Below are positions 48,140-58,314 of a stretch of DNA of 64,000 nt, piece by piece. A model generated the notes under the pieces. It ran no database searches. It worked only from the letters and a program-made list of their open reading frames with translations, and was not told the origin of the DNA. The stretch covers positions 1-64,000 of the forward strand of contig NZ_JACJTV010000017.1 in assembly GCF_014698845.1 (NCBI RefSeq), written 5' to 3'. Both the position numbers and the translations under genes were made by a program. Source of the DNA: Coleofasciculus sp. FACHB-1120 (lineage in GTDB: Bacteria > Cyanobacteriota > Cyanobacteriia > Cyanobacteriales > FACHB-T130). Within the stretch, counting starts at the first letter, position 1. Each line of letters opens with the position of its first letter.

Positions 48140-49807
48140 CTATTTGCCCGTTTTAGGCTTGAGTGAAAGTAATACCTCAACTTGACCCGTCGATGCGTCT
48201 GGTTGAGTAACGGTCAAACCAATACCATGCATGGAATTCAGAATTGCAGTGGTTTCAGGCGTGATGGAACTCTTTTGTGCTGGAGGTAGCTGGCGATTCA
48301 CCAAAGACATGGTTTTGTCCATGTCGAGGTAAAAATAGCCTGCGTTTGGCTTCTGCAAAGACCCTGTGACCGTTTTAAAGGATGTGCTATTGTCCAAAGG
48401 CTGGCTGGGCTTGTTTGCCATGATATCGGCGATGGGGCCACCAATCGCCACATACATCGTGTTTTGATCGATCCAACCATGCCCTAAGAAAGCGCCTTGT
48501 TGCGGGATTTGCCATTCGGTGACGGTTTTACCCTGAATTTTTCTAGGCGCTACGGTGATTGAGTTTCCTTTAGCGATCGCATCCAGTTTGTTGAAGGTGG
48601 CTTCAGCCGTTTTGCGATCGCTGGTTTGAAATACCAAAGCTCCACCAAATCCAACGGGTGCTAAGATTCCCTTGGTCGATGGAATTGCCGCGAGAGCAAA
48701 TTCCCCATCCATCCATCCGAAGATATCTTTATCTAGGTCAAGATTGACGAGTTTGAGTTGCTGTCTTGCCATGTCAAACCCCTGCTGGGCTTGGGGATCG
48801 GCTTTGGATTGTTCGACAACCGTTGCCCAAGTTTGGCTAATCCCATTTCCAGCGATGAGGGCAATTGTCTCAGCCGGAAGTTGAGACGCAACTTTGCCGG
48901 GAGAAGCCTTGTACTGAACTTTCATTACCGAGGGATCTACCTTCGCGATCGCCTTCATTCTCACACCGGCATTATCAATCCCAACACCCATCACCACCGA
49001 CTTCACAGCCTTTAGCTGCTTCAAGGTTTCTGGAGGAAGCGCGGGCGTATTCGGATTGTTTGCCAGTGCTTGCTGCACCGTCCCCGCATAATCGGGGATA
49101 TAGAATTGAGCGATGGAGTTTTGTACGTCTACACCCTTAGTCAGAAGGCTGGCTGCACCTGCTTTGCTAGCAAATGAAGGTTGTCCTTTAAAGGTATCAA
49201 TGGCGAGTTGCACCGCTTCTTTTTCATCAGACATCACTAAATGACTATCTAACAAAGCCGTGTAGGTTTTGCCACTTTTATCTGTGGTTTCCTCTATCTT
49301 GATGCCTTTGTAATCTATTTGTTTGGTTCCAGCTTTCTTGGCTTTCAGCTTATTTGCAAAACTTAAAGCGCTTACTTTGTCTTTGACGCCAACCACCATC
49401 AACATCCGGACTTCCGGTGACGATTTGGGGGGTGTCGCTTGTGCCGGTTTTACAGTCGGTGATGGCAGAACGGCAAACATCACGCTACCCAGCCAAGGCT
49501 TAACATCTTTTTCATAATTGATGTTGGATTCAGTCAACATCTCTTTGTTGAAATCCTTCAGCCCTTTATCAACCAATTTTTGGGCTTCCGGAGTCCCAAA
49601 CTGTTGCAATTGCGCCCAGTTTTTCGGATCGGTGGAGACAAAACCCGCCATTAATGCTTCATCTGGCACCACTTTGGCACTCGCGAGAGGGCTGGTTGCA
49701 TCGCTAAAAGCCCCCTTCAAGTAAAGATAAGTACCAATGCCTCCCGCTACCACAACGGCGGTGCCAACAATAATAGGAACTATACGATTTGGTTTTCTTT
49801 CAGACAT
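48140..49807 (-). CDS. DUF3352 domain-containing membrane-anchored protein
   Basis: A 555-aa protein with one N-terminal membrane anchor (RIVPIIVGTAVVVAGGIGTY) and a long extracytoplasmic DUF3352 domain. The domain begins VVPDEALMAGFVSTDPKNW. The family is common in cyanobacteria, of unknown function. Basic N-terminus and a single TM predict a periplasmic or lumenal globular part. ATG at 49807. A 14-bp inverted repeat lies about 80 nt upstream of the start. Confidence 0.9.
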   Translation of the reverse strand: MSERKPNRIVPIIVGTAVVVAGGIGTYLYLKGAFSDATSPLASAKVVPDEALMAGFVSTDPKNWAQLQQFGTPEAQKLVDKGLKDFNKEMLTESNINYEKDVKPWLGSVMFAVLPSPTVKPAQATPPKSSPEVRMLMVVGVKDKVSALSFANKLKAKKAGTKQIDYKGIKIEETTDKSGKTYTALLDSHLVMSDEKEAVQLAIDTFKGQPSFASKAGAASLLTKGVDVQNSIAQFYIPDYAGTVQQALANNPNTPALPPETLKQLKAVKSVVMGVGIDNAGVRMKAIAKVDPSVMKVQYKASPGKVASQLPAETIALIAGNGISQTWATVVEQSKADPQAQQGFDMARQQLKLVNLDLDKDIFGWMDGEFALAAIPSTKGILAPVGFGGALVFQTSDRKTAEATFNKLDAIAKGNSITVAPRKIQGKTVTEWQIPQQGAFLGHGWIDQNTMYVAIGGPIADIMANKPSQPLDNSTSFKTVTGSLQKPNAGYFYLDMDKTMSLVNRQLPPAQKSSITPETTAILNSMHGIGLTVTQPDASTGQVEVLLSLKPKTGK

Positions 49808-49883
49808 TTAAATTTTTCCTTTGATTATTACTGCTTGTGATTGTTATCGATAGATCCACAAAGGGCATTGTGGATTTTGCGGA

Positions 49884-49943
49884 TTTAGTAGAAATCTCTG
49901 TAAGAAAAATTAGTGATTTTGCTTAGTTAAGATTTCTACTAAA
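49884..49943. repeat. 14-bp inverted repeat upstream of the DUF3352 gene
   Basis: TTTAGTAGAAATCT (49884-49897) and AGATTTCTACTAAA (49930-49943) are perfect complements with a 32-nt spacer. They lie within 140 nt of the DUF3352 start. The spacing would suit an operator pair or a long hairpin. The rest of 49808-50397 contains no gene. Confidence 0.6.
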
Positions 49944-50397
49944 AGGATTGTTATTGGAATACTTCAACTTGATTTGGGTAAACTCCGCAAACCGGAAATA
50001 TGAAGTTTAAATACAAAAATTGCTTGTGGTACGGTGTGACAGGTTTCGCGTCAGATAAGGGATAAGGCTAAGCGAATCGCGCTTTAAAATCCTTTCAGCC
50101 ATAAATTGCCCAGGAAAATCGATATTTTCTCCTCTTTCACTTAGAAGGGGCGTGTTTGTGTCATGCCCTTACAAGTCAGCACTTTTTTGAGAGCGCAAGT
50201 AGACACAACGCGAAGTTAAGCTTGAAAATCATCGCGCCTGAAGTGACACATCTGGGTGTCCGCTACAAATTGGATACCCCGTGCGTCGCCGTGCTTAGAA
50301 GAGAAGTCCACGCAGTCTGAAGGCGTTAACCTAAAGAGATAACCTCCTTAGCCCTGATTCTCGGCTATACTTCGGAGTCTTACAGGTCAATCTCACC

Positions 50398-53058
50398 ATG
50401 AAGTTGCAGACTTATTTCGATTCAGAAAATAACGGTCACAAATCCTTTGAACTGCCCGGTGCCCGTCCCCACTACAACCCAGATCGACCCGGACAAGTCG
50501 AGCATATTTTCCTGGATTTAGCCCTGGATATTCCCAACCAAACCGTTGGCGGTACTTGTGCCATTACTTTATTGCCGGTGCGGAGTGGGATTGACCGTTT
50601 AACTTTAGATGCCGTCAACCTAAATATTCAGTCAGTGCAGGTTGACGAGATGCCGCAGAGCTTTGACTATGATGGCGAACAACTGCACATCCAGATGCAG
50701 ACACCTACTCAGATGGGGAAATCGATCGAGATAGCGATCGCCTACTCGGTGGAAAAACCCCAGCGCGGTATCTACTTTATTTCCCCCAACAAACACTATC
50801 CCGACAAACCCGTTCAAGTTTGGACACAGGGAGAAGATGAGGATTCCCGCTTCTGGTTCCCCTGCTTTGACTATCCCGGACAGTTAGCCACTTCAGAAAT
50901 TCGGGTCAAAGTTCCCAAACTCCTAGTCGCCATCTCCAACGGATTGCTAATTAAAACTGAGGAAGATAACCACTACAAAACTTATCACTGGTTGCAAGAG
51001 CAAGTTCATCCCACCTACTTGATGACTCTCGCGGTGGGTGACTTTGCCGAAATTCAAGATGAGTGGAACGGCAAACCTGTCACCTACTATGTGGAGAAAG
51101 GCAGAGAAGAAGATGCCCGCCGTAGTATGGGCAAAACGCCGGAAATGATTGAATTTTTCAGCGAAAAATTTGGTTATCCCTACCCTTATCCCAAATACGC
51201 CCAAGTGTGCGTCGATGACTTCATCTTCGGTGGGATGGAGAACACCTCCACCACGCTGCTAACCGATCGCTGCTTGCTGGATAAACGGGCATCTTTAGAT
51301 AATCGCACCACAGAAAGCTTAGTCGCTCACGAACTCGCCCACCAGTGGTTTGGAGATCTAGTCGTCATCAAGCACTGGTCTCATGCTTGGATTAAAGAAG
51401 GGATGGCTTCTTACTCAGAAGTGCTATGGACGCAACAAGAGTACGGTTCGCAAGACGCAGCCTATTACCTGCTCAATGAAGCTCGTAGCTACCTTGTAGA
51501 AGATAGCAGCCGTTACCGTCGCCCGATTGTCACTCACGTCTATCGCGAGGCGATTGAACTGTACGACCGCCACCTCTATGAAAAAGGTGCTTGTGTCTAT
51601 CACATGATGCGGGCGGAGTTGGGAGACGAGCTATTTTTTAAAGCAATCCACACCTTTGTTCAGGACAACGCCCATAAAACAGTCGAAACTGTTGACCTGC
51701 TACGATCCATTGAAAAAGCGACGGGTCGCAACCTACTATTTTTATTTGACCAGTACGTTTATCGCGGCGGTCATCCAGATTTCAAAGTTGCTTATTCCTG
51801 GGATACGGATAGCAAGTTGGCTAAAGTTACCGTTACTCAAACTCAAGCCACCAGCGACACCAACGGCAGCCGTAGTGATTTATTTGACCTAAAAATTCCC
51901 ATCGCCTTTGGCTATGTCTCAGGAAGTTCCTCTAACGAGAATCATCTAGAGACGCGAGATTCCTCGCCTGAACAATCCTCCACCGTCAATTTCAAAACTT
52001 TCGCGGTGAGAGTTCACGAACGGGAACAAAGCTTTTACTTCCCCCTCGAAGAAAAACCCCATTTTATTAGCTTTGACATCGGGAATAATTGCCTAAAAAC
52101 GGTGTCCTTAGAGTACCCAGTTCAAGAACTCAAAGCCCAACTGCAATCCGATCCCGATCCCGTTTCCCGCATCTACGCGGCTGAGGCGTTGGCGAAAAAA
52201 GGCGGATTGGAGGTCGTCAAAGCGCTTTCTTTTGCCCTTAAGAACGATTCTTTCTGGGGTGTCCGGGCGGAAGTTGCTAAACAGTTGGCAGAAGTTAAAC
52301 TCGATCAAGCGTTTGATGGTCTAGTTGCGGGTCTAAAAGATAAAGAAGCCTTAGTGCGTCGTGCAGTGGTGCAAGCACTGGGAACGATTAAAACCCACGA
52401 CAGCTACAAAGCACTGAAACCATTGGTAGAAGACGGCGACGCCAGCTACTATGTGGAGTCAGCAGCCGTGAATGCGATTGGCGGAATTGGGGCAGCAAAT
52501 CTAGACGAAAAGCCCAAAGAAGAGAAAGTGCTGAAGCTGCTGCAAACGGTACTTAAAGAAAAGGCGGGTTGGAACGAAGTTGTCAGAACTGGCGCGATCG
52601 CTGGTTTGTCTCAACTCAAAACTTCACCCCAAGCGCTGGATCTGATTCTTGAGTATACCGCCCAACGCATCCCGCAAGCGTTGCGTCTAGCAGCGATTCG
52701 CGCCTTAGGAAGCATTTCAACGGGTCAGAATAATGTCAACTTGGAACGAATTCTCGAACAACTTGCAGAACTCTCCAAAGAGACCTTTTTCTTAACCCAA
52801 GTATCAGTCGCGATCGCGCTAGGGCAAATGGAGACAGCCAAAGCGATTGGGATTTTGCGAAGTCTTGCCGACCAAACCCCCGATGGGCGAGTCCGTCGTA
52901 TCGCGGAGGAAGCGGTTGGGCGAGTGCAAAAAAATGTGGGTTCGGATCAAGCGCTCAAGCAATTGCGAGACGAACTCGACCAAATCAAGAAGCAAAACCA
53001 GGAACTCAAAAGCCGCTTGGAAAACCTAGAAGCGAAGTCCAGCACCTCAGCTAGCTAA
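50398..53058 (+). CDS. M1 family aminopeptidase with C-terminal HEAT repeats
   Basis: An 886-aa zinc metallopeptidase removing N-terminal residues from peptides. Substrate motif GGMEN (in IFGGMENTSTTLL), zinc motif H311-E312-L-A-H315 with E334 (WIKEGMASYSE). The first ~500 residues are the M1 beta-sandwich and catalytic domains. The C-terminal part is not the usual M1 arch: from ~600 it consists of HEAT repeats (VSRIYAAEALAKKGGLEVV, VRRAVVQALGTIKTHD), then a coiled coil (LRDELDQIKKQNQELKSRL). No signal peptide. ATG at 50398. Confidence 0.94.
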   Translation: MKLQTYFDSENNGHKSFELPGARPHYNPDRPGQVEHIFLDLALDIPNQTVGGTCAITLLPVRSGIDRLTLDAVNLNIQSVQVDEMPQSFDYDGEQLHIQMQTPTQMGKSIEIAIAYSVEKPQRGIYFISPNKHYPDKPVQVWTQGEDEDSRFWFPCFDYPGQLATSEIRVKVPKLLVAISNGLLIKTEEDNHYKTYHWLQEQVHPTYLMTLAVGDFAEIQDEWNGKPVTYYVEKGREEDARRSMGKTPEMIEFFSEKFGYPYPYPKYAQVCVDDFIFGGMENTSTTLLTDRCLLDKRASLDNRTTESLVAHELAHQWFGDLVVIKHWSHAWIKEGMASYSEVLWTQQEYGSQDAAYYLLNEARSYLVEDSSRYRRPIVTHVYREAIELYDRHLYEKGACVYHMMRAELGDELFFKAIHTFVQDNAHKTVETVDLLRSIEKATGRNLLFLFDQYVYRGGHPDFKVAYSWDTDSKLAKVTVTQTQATSDTNGSRSDLFDLKIPIAFGYVSGSSSNENHLETRDSSPEQSSTVNFKTFAVRVHEREQSFYFPLEEKPHFISFDIGNNCLKTVSLEYPVQELKAQLQSDPDPVSRIYAAEALAKKGGLEVVKALSFALKNDSFWGVRAEVAKQLAEVKLDQAFDGLVAGLKDKEALVRRAVVQALGTIKTHDSYKALKPLVEDGDASYYVESAAVNAIGGIGAANLDEKPKEEKVLKLLQTVLKEKAGWNEVVRTGAIAGLSQLKTSPQALDLILEYTAQRIPQALRLAAIRALGSISTGQNNVNLERILEQLAELSKETFFLTQVSVAIALGQMETAKAIGILRSLADQTPDGRVRRIAEEAVGRVQKNVGSDQALKQLRDELDQIKKQNQELKSRLENLEAKSSTSAS

Positions 53059-53173
53059 CTCCTAGCGATCGCATCAACCCGATCTCTCCCTCAACCGACC
53101 CTAACCGGAAAACTAGGATCTCCTTTCCTTGTCGGAGAAGAGTTGGGGGAGAGAACCGATAAGTATTGCCTCT

Positions 53174-54430
53174 CTACACTTTCGTTTGTTCCCTTTGAGG
53201 CTCCCCTGCGAGTTGCCGATTCGATTTACCGCCGGGAATTAGGATTTCCAATCCACGGGCGATTAACGGTAGAAACCCGATAACCAACACCACGCCTAAC
53301 ACGTTGAATATCACCTGAGCATTGGCAATTTGGCGGGCAACATCAGCCCCCCCAGAAATCCACTGGGCGAGGCTTGCTAATTGAGCTGCAAATAAGATTC
53401 CCGTGGCGGCGGTGATCACATTGAAAATCAAATGAAAGATACCCGTCCGCAAAGCTTCGCGCGATCGCCCAATCGTCGCTACCAGCGTGTCAGCGCAGGT
53501 GCCAACTTCCGCCCCCAGCATCAAGGCAACGCCTGCGGGCAATGAGATCAAGCCAGAAGCTGCCAGCGTAATGATAATGGCTACTGTGGCGGAAGAGGAT
53601 TGAATCAAGATGGTAAACAGCGCCCCAACTAAAGCGCCCAGCAGCGGGTTTTCCCCTAAGGTTCTCATCCAATCAATAAAGGGTTGGTAGTCCCGGAACG
53701 GTTTCATCGCCCCGTCAATCGTGTCTAGACCGAAGAAGAGCAAGCCTACCCCCAACAAAATTAAACCGATGTTCTTCCAGCGGTCTGTCTTGCCCAAAAA
53801 ATGCAACAAGAAGCCAAGGAACAGGGCGATAGGTGCATATTCGTTAATCTTAAAAGCGATCAGTTCAGCGCCGATGGTCGTCCCGATGTTGGAACCCAGA
53901 ACAATGCCGAGAGACTGCACAAACGTCAGCAACCCAGCACTCACCATCGCGATTGTCATGATGATCGTGACCGACGATGAATCTAATATGGTTGTCGCCA
54001 CCGTGCCAGTTGCCACTGCGGCGAAGCGATTGCTGGTGAACTTGTTGATGAGAGTCTTTGCGCGATCGCCTGCGATCGCTTCGAGTCCCTCAGCTAGACG
54101 GGTCACACCATACAAGAACAGCACCAGACCCGCCAGCACACCCATGACAATTTTGAAAATATCAATCTTTCCTTTGGTTTCTCCTTCAGACGAGGCATTC
54201 TCAGCCTTGTCACTTTTTCCCTTTTCTGCACCTTCTGCGGAAGCAGGATTCTGCTGTGGCGCATCAGTTCCAGCCGGAGGCTGAGCGTTGACACTGACTT
54301 CTAACGCGGGTGCGTTAAAGAAGTGGAAATTGTTTCCTGATAGGGAAGGACTAACAATCAAAGCTGTAACGACAAGGCTCAAACTCAATAACTTGAGTAT
54401 TTTTTTCTTTGAATTTTTTGAAAACAACAT
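53174..54430 (-). CDS. Na/Pi-cotransporter family protein
   Basis: A 418-aa membrane protein of the Na+/phosphate symporter (PNaS) family. An N-terminal hydrophobic signal or span is followed by an Ala/Glu/Lys-rich polar linker (~45-85), then about eight hydrophobic spans with two inverted repeats marked by SSSV (TILDSSSVTIIMTIAMVSA) and QSSSA (ILIQSSSATVAIIITLAAS). These QSSS-type motifs are the sodium/phosphate signatures. Start at 54430 chosen because GAGGGG stands about 9 nt upstream; a GTG 14 codons earlier is in frame. There is no C-terminal PhoU domain. Confidence 0.9.
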   Translation of the reverse strand: MLFSKNSKKKILKLLSLSLVVTALIVSPSLSGNNFHFFNAPALEVSVNAQPPAGTDAPQQNPASAEGAEKGKSDKAENASSEGETKGKIDIFKIVMGVLAGLVLFLYGVTRLAEGLEAIAGDRAKTLINKFTSNRFAAVATGTVATTILDSSSVTIIMTIAMVSAGLLTFVQSLGIVLGSNIGTTIGAELIAFKINEYAPIALFLGFLLHFLGKTDRWKNIGLILLGVGLLFFGLDTIDGAMKPFRDYQPFIDWMRTLGENPLLGALVGALFTILIQSSSATVAIIITLAASGLISLPAGVALMLGAEVGTCADTLVATIGRSREALRTGIFHLIFNVITAATGILFAAQLASLAQWISGGADVARQIANAQVIFNVLGVVLVIGFLPLIARGLEILIPGGKSNRQLAGEPQREQTKV

Positions 54431-54472
54431 GAATGACCCCTCAAAACAACGGTTAGATAAGTTCTCAATCAC

Positions 54473-55085
54473 AGCTAAGGACGGAGTAAATGCTCATGGC
54501 AAAGCAAAGCCATAGCACTCGTCATGCTGACCTAAACCAAATTGCTATTAATAAAACTCGCTATCGGACTGGCGCTACGCTTTGACTACCTTGCCAAATG
54601 TCTAGACTCGAAACAGCATTTTCGAGCTGCTAGGCAGACACTAAAGATTTTCGATGTCTCTCCCCGACTGTGCTTACCTCCTCAGAGGGAGATTCACGGC
54701 TCTAATACACTATTTATTCGTAATTTAAAATATACTTAAGATTATTTTAATTTCTCCCTTAAGAAGAATTAATAGCTGCTTTTTTGGCTGGCTAAGGATT
54801 TTAGCGATTTTGTCATGGAACCTTGACACAGAAAAAATAGCGGGTGAGGGGAGCTGCTTGAGTTCTTAGAACAGACAGGCGATCCCCGCAAGTGTCTGTA
54901 GTTTTGTATACTATAGTTAATAAAACGTTAAAAATTTGGTAAAAATCAATTAGTAAAGTTACGAAAAAATGCGGTCGAAATCCCTCGAAATTAGTGTTAT
55001 TCGATTGATTAAGTTAAATAGTGGCTCGAATACTACAAGAAGCCGCTAATTGTGAATCAGTTAGGTTAAAGAGGCAAGCACAAGC
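54473..55085. other. 613-nt intergenic region between divergent genes
   Basis: AT-rich; separates the Na/Pi gene (minus) from the ABC1 kinase gene (plus). A 65-codon ORF at 54542-54739 is not convincing. I see no RNA gene, terminator or clear Pho box. Confidence 0.5.
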
Positions 55086-56798
55086 GTGAATCGGTACTCC
55101 CTCACTTTCCAGTCTCGGCGCTACAATCCCGAAGCGATCGCCCAGTACTTCCGTTATCGTCCCTGGCGGGTTCTCTGGCGAGCCATCAAAATTATCTGGT
55201 TATTTGCAGGGTTTGTTCTTGGCTTAAAGTGGGACGATTGGCTGAACCAGGAATGGAAGAATCGGGAGAAACGCGCCACGCAGCTGCGGGAAATCCTCAC
55301 TCGCCTGGGTCCAACCTTTATTAAAGTCGGTCAAGCTCTTTCTACACGACCCGACTTAGTGCGAAAAGACTTTTTAGAAGAACTCATCAAATTACAAGAC
55401 CAACTGCCGCCATTTGATAATGCGATCGCATTCAATATCATTGAAACCGAGCTAGAACGCTCAATAGAAGAAATCTATAGCGAAATATCCCCAGAGCCAC
55501 TTGCCGCCGCCAGTCTGGGTCAAGTTTATCGAGCGCGTCTCCACACCGGCGAAGAAGTCGCCGTCAAGGTGCAACGCCCCAACTTGCTACCCACCATTAC
55601 CCTCGACCTTTACTTAATGCGGTGGATGGCAGCTTGGCTGAGTCCTTGGCTTCCCCTAAATTTAGGGCATAACCTGACTCTGATCGTCGATGAATTCGGT
55701 TACAAGTTATTTGAAGAAATTGACTACCTCAACGAAGGACGGAACGCCGAAAAGTTTGCCACTAATTTTCGCGACGACCCCAGCGTTAAAGTCCCAGCCA
55801 TCTACTGGCGCTACACCAACATGCGCGTTCTGACTTTAGAGTGGATTAACGGCTTCAAGCTGAACGATACCGAACGGATTAAAGCAGCCGGATTGGAAAC
55901 CGATACCTTGATCGAGATTGGCGTCACTGCTGGTCTGCGGCAGCTATTGGAATACGGCTTTTTCCATGCTGACCCCCATCCGGGTAACTTGTTTGCCATG
56001 CCAGATGGTCGCATGGCTTATATAGACTTCGGCATGATGGATCAGATGGAGGAGAATACGAAAGAAACCCTCGTCAGTGCCGTTGTTCACCTAATTAACA
56101 AAGACTATATTGAGTTAGCCAAAGACTTTGTTAAGCTGGGGTTTTTGACGCCAGAAACGGATATTGTTCCGATCATTCCAGCGCTAGAAAGCGTGTTAGG
56201 GGATGTCATCGGCGAAAGCGTACAGGACTTTAACTTTAAGACAATTACAGACAAGTTCTCGGAACTGATGTATGACTATCCGTTCCGAATTCCGGCTAAG
56301 TTTGCCTTAATTATTCGTTCTCTGGTGACACAGGAGGGATTAGCTCTCAGCTTGAATCCCAATTTCAAAATTGTCGAAGTTGCCTATCCCTACATAGCGC
56401 GGCGTCTGCTGACTGGCGAATCCCCAGAAATGCGGCGACGTTTGATTGAAGTCTTGTTCAAAGACGGCAAATTCCAATGGCAGCGCTTAGAGAACATGAT
56501 AGCGATCGCTCGCTCAGATGATAACTTCGATCTGTTGCCCACAGCTCAACTGGGTTTACAGTTTCTCCTCTCTGAAGAAGGACAATTTCTGCGACGCCAA
56601 GTCCTAATTGCCTTGACAGAAGATGACCGACTTCATACCGAAGAAGTGCGACGCCTCTGGAATCTAGTCAAAGATGACCTGAAACCGTCACGGTTGTTTA
56701 ATGTAGCCCTTGGAGCCTTGACGGAACTCTCCACGGATGGAGTCGCAGCCCTATTACCTTCTTTTGCCACACTTGCTGCCTTTCAGGAGAGAGAATAG
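55086..56798 (+). CDS. ABC1/UbiB family atypical kinase (AarF domain)
   Basis: A 570-aa ABC1-kinase-like protein. The family motif KxGQ appears as FIKVGQALSTRPDLV; the Ala-rich nucleotide loop is PEPLAAASLGQVYRA; VKVQRP contains the ATP Lys; catalytic loop FFHADPHPGN and metal-binding YIDFGMM follow. In cyanobacteria and plastids such proteins regulate prenyl-lipid (quinone, tocopherol) metabolism or assist ubiquinone synthesis in bacteria. A C-terminal hydrophobic stretch is modest. GTG start at 55086. Several paralogues are usual in a cyanobacterium. Confidence 0.95.
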   Translation: MNRYSLTFQSRRYNPEAIAQYFRYRPWRVLWRAIKIIWLFAGFVLGLKWDDWLNQEWKNREKRATQLREILTRLGPTFIKVGQALSTRPDLVRKDFLEELIKLQDQLPPFDNAIAFNIIETELERSIEEIYSEISPEPLAAASLGQVYRARLHTGEEVAVKVQRPNLLPTITLDLYLMRWMAAWLSPWLPLNLGHNLTLIVDEFGYKLFEEIDYLNEGRNAEKFATNFRDDPSVKVPAIYWRYTNMRVLTLEWINGFKLNDTERIKAAGLETDTLIEIGVTAGLRQLLEYGFFHADPHPGNLFAMPDGRMAYIDFGMMDQMEENTKETLVSAVVHLINKDYIELAKDFVKLGFLTPETDIVPIIPALESVLGDVIGESVQDFNFKTITDKFSELMYDYPFRIPAKFALIIRSLVTQEGLALSLNPNFKIVEVAYPYIARRLLTGESPEMRRRLIEVLFKDGKFQWQRLENMIAIARSDDNFDLLPTAQLGLQFLLSEEGQFLRRQVLIALTEDDRLHTEEVRRLWNLVKDDLKPSRLFNVALGALTELSTDGVAALLPSFATLAAFQERE

Positions 56799-56811
56799 AT
56801 TGTTGGGTTTT

Positions 56812-56860
56812 AGGGAATCGGTAATCGGTAATTGGTAATTCCATTACCGATTCCCTGTTA
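56812..56860. repeat. GGTAATTGGTAAT-type repeat and hairpin
   Basis: GGGAATCGGTAATCGGTAAT followed by TACCGATTCCC makes an imperfect hairpin in the 94-nt gap after the ABC1 gene; it belongs to the same TAAT repeat family as 47960-47997. Confidence 0.55.
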
Positions 56861-56892
56861 CCCTTTTACCCGTTACTCATTAGGAGTGTTTA

Positions 56893-57264
56893 GTGTATTA
56901 TTTTCCAGATCCGCCGTATTTTTTACTGGTTTTCGGTTTGTTTGCTGGAATAACCTGTGGGCTGGCTTTTGAAGCCACCCTCAAACAGCAAGTACGAGAA
57001 TGGTCAAAGAACCGCTCCACCCGAACTTTGGCTCAGATGCAAGGGATACAATTACAGTTGCCATTCCTGGGAATTTGTGGCGGAATCTGTCTATTTCTAG
57101 TAGCTGGATTAGAGGTTTTTGGCTTTCCCGGATGGCTGTCTTTTGGAACTTCGATGCCGCTCACCCTATTTATTGGCTTGTTAGTTTGGTCGCAACTCAA
57201 AAGCCTTTTAGGTCAACTAGAACGTGGTGGCTCCCGCGCACTTGATTTAGATGTTTGGGAATAA
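56893..57264 (+). CDS. Small membrane protein of unknown function
   Basis: A 123-aa protein with GTG start at 56893. Three hydrophobic segments: YFLLVFGLFAGITCGLAF, FLGICGGICLFLVAGLEVF, and a third ending LFIGLLVWSQL. Between the first two is a polar stretch (ATLKQQVREWSKNRST). No family recognised. It follows the ABC1 kinase gene by 94 nt and may be co-transcribed. Confidence 0.75.
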   Translation: MYYFPDPPYFLLVFGLFAGITCGLAFEATLKQQVREWSKNRSTRTLAQMQGIQLQLPFLGICGGICLFLVAGLEVFGFPGWLSFGTSMPLTLFIGLLVWSQLKSLLGQLERGGSRALDLDVWE

Positions 57265-57290
57265 ACGATTAGCGATTGGCATTGCTATTT

Positions 57291-57330
57291 AAAAGAGACA
57301 GGGTAAGCAATTGCTTACCCTATCTCTTTT
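57291..57330. terminator. Bidirectional terminator
   Basis: AAAAGAGACAGGGTAAGCAA and TTGCTTACCCTATCTCTTTT form a 20-nt-arm palindrome with one mismatch. It lies between convergent genes and has A- and T-rich ends on both strands. Confidence 0.85.
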
Positions 57331-57363
57331 AGGTTAGATATCGATGATTATTCGGAAACAAAA

Positions 57364-58059
57364 TTAGTAGACATCCGCAAAGTCCCAACCATCAACATAG
57401 CCTAAAGGTCCTGGCGTCGCCCCAGGAACAACAACTTTATACCACTTGTTGCTCCATTGGTTTTGGTCTGGATGGAAGTCTAGAGTTGTGCCAGTTGGTA
57501 AAGTTTTAATAATCCGACCCGAACATGGCGATGACCGAACGTTTAACGGGCCTTTTCTAACGCGAACCTTTCCAGGGGCGAGAGGATTAATTATCATCCA
57601 TCCTTGAGAGCGATTGGTTTCACAAGCATTGGTAGAATTGAATCCGTAAGTTACACGAATCCAAGTATAACCATTGCCTTGCTGAGTGCCTCCGCTAGGA
57701 TCGTTGAGAACATCAGCTCCTGGTTTAGCAACGCGGAGGATACGGCAGCTGGTACTGGGACAAGAGCGAATGTTTACGGTACTCAGGACGTTATAAACCC
57801 GACCATCATCCGTCGCTGTGCCAGCGATACCTGCACCGAGAGCATTTGCCGTACCAACTCTAGCTTTGATCGCTTCGCGGGCTGTTTGAGCTTCAGTAAC
57901 CCCTCCCGCCTGTTCTGGTGCGACAGTTCTAGGAGCAAATTTGTTACCATCTTGAGAAGGTTCAGCTAAATTTTTAGGGACGGACAAACCTACTGCAAGG
58001 GCTAGTAGCGTAACCGTTGTGGCACATCCACCAATTACTTTAAGAGATCCAAGGCGCAT
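57364..58059 (-). CDS. Secreted protein with two SH3b-like domains
   Basis: A 231-aa protein with signal peptide (LKVIGGCATTVTLLALAVGL). Two bacterial SH3-type modules: the first marked by STVNIRSCPSTSCRILRVAK, the second by GPLNVRSSPCSGRIIKTLPT. Such modules bind cell-wall material or peptides. Cys pairs within the modules could form disulfides. It probably works in the periplasm or outside. No catalytic domain. Confidence 0.88.
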   Translation of the reverse strand: MRLGSLKVIGGCATTVTLLALAVGLSVPKNLAEPSQDGNKFAPRTVAPEQAGGVTEAQTAREAIKARVGTANALGAGIAGTATDDGRVYNVLSTVNIRSCPSTSCRILRVAKPGADVLNDPSGGTQQGNGYTWIRVTYGFNSTNACETNRSQGWMIINPLAPGKVRVRKGPLNVRSSPCSGRIIKTLPTGTTLDFHPDQNQWSNKWYKVVVPGATPGPLGYVDGWDFADVY

Positions 58060-58252
58060 AGCAGTTCTTTTCCTTTAAGTCAGTCTGTGAAGGTCGTTTT
58101 CCTTCCGCATGTTATTAAACACAGTGCTGCAAACTGATTTTTCGGACTTGCCTAGAATCGAGAATTACATATCCATCTAAAGGTAGATTTAGAAGTCAGT
58201 TAGGAACCTTTTGAGTCTAATTTTTATCTTTATTCCAACTTTCCGGCTATAG

Positions 58253-58292
58253 AAAAAGGCGATCGCCTTTACAACTGAAAGCGATCGCCTTT
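58253..58292 (-). terminator. HIP1-based terminator after gmk
   Basis: On the minus strand AAAGGCGATCGC and GCGATCGCCTTT pair over 12 bp with a 14-nt loop, then a T-run. The arms contain HIP1 palindromes. It ends the remA-gmk unit. Confidence 0.8.
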
Positions 58293-58314
58293 GTGATTTA
58301 AAGCGAGAAAAAAT

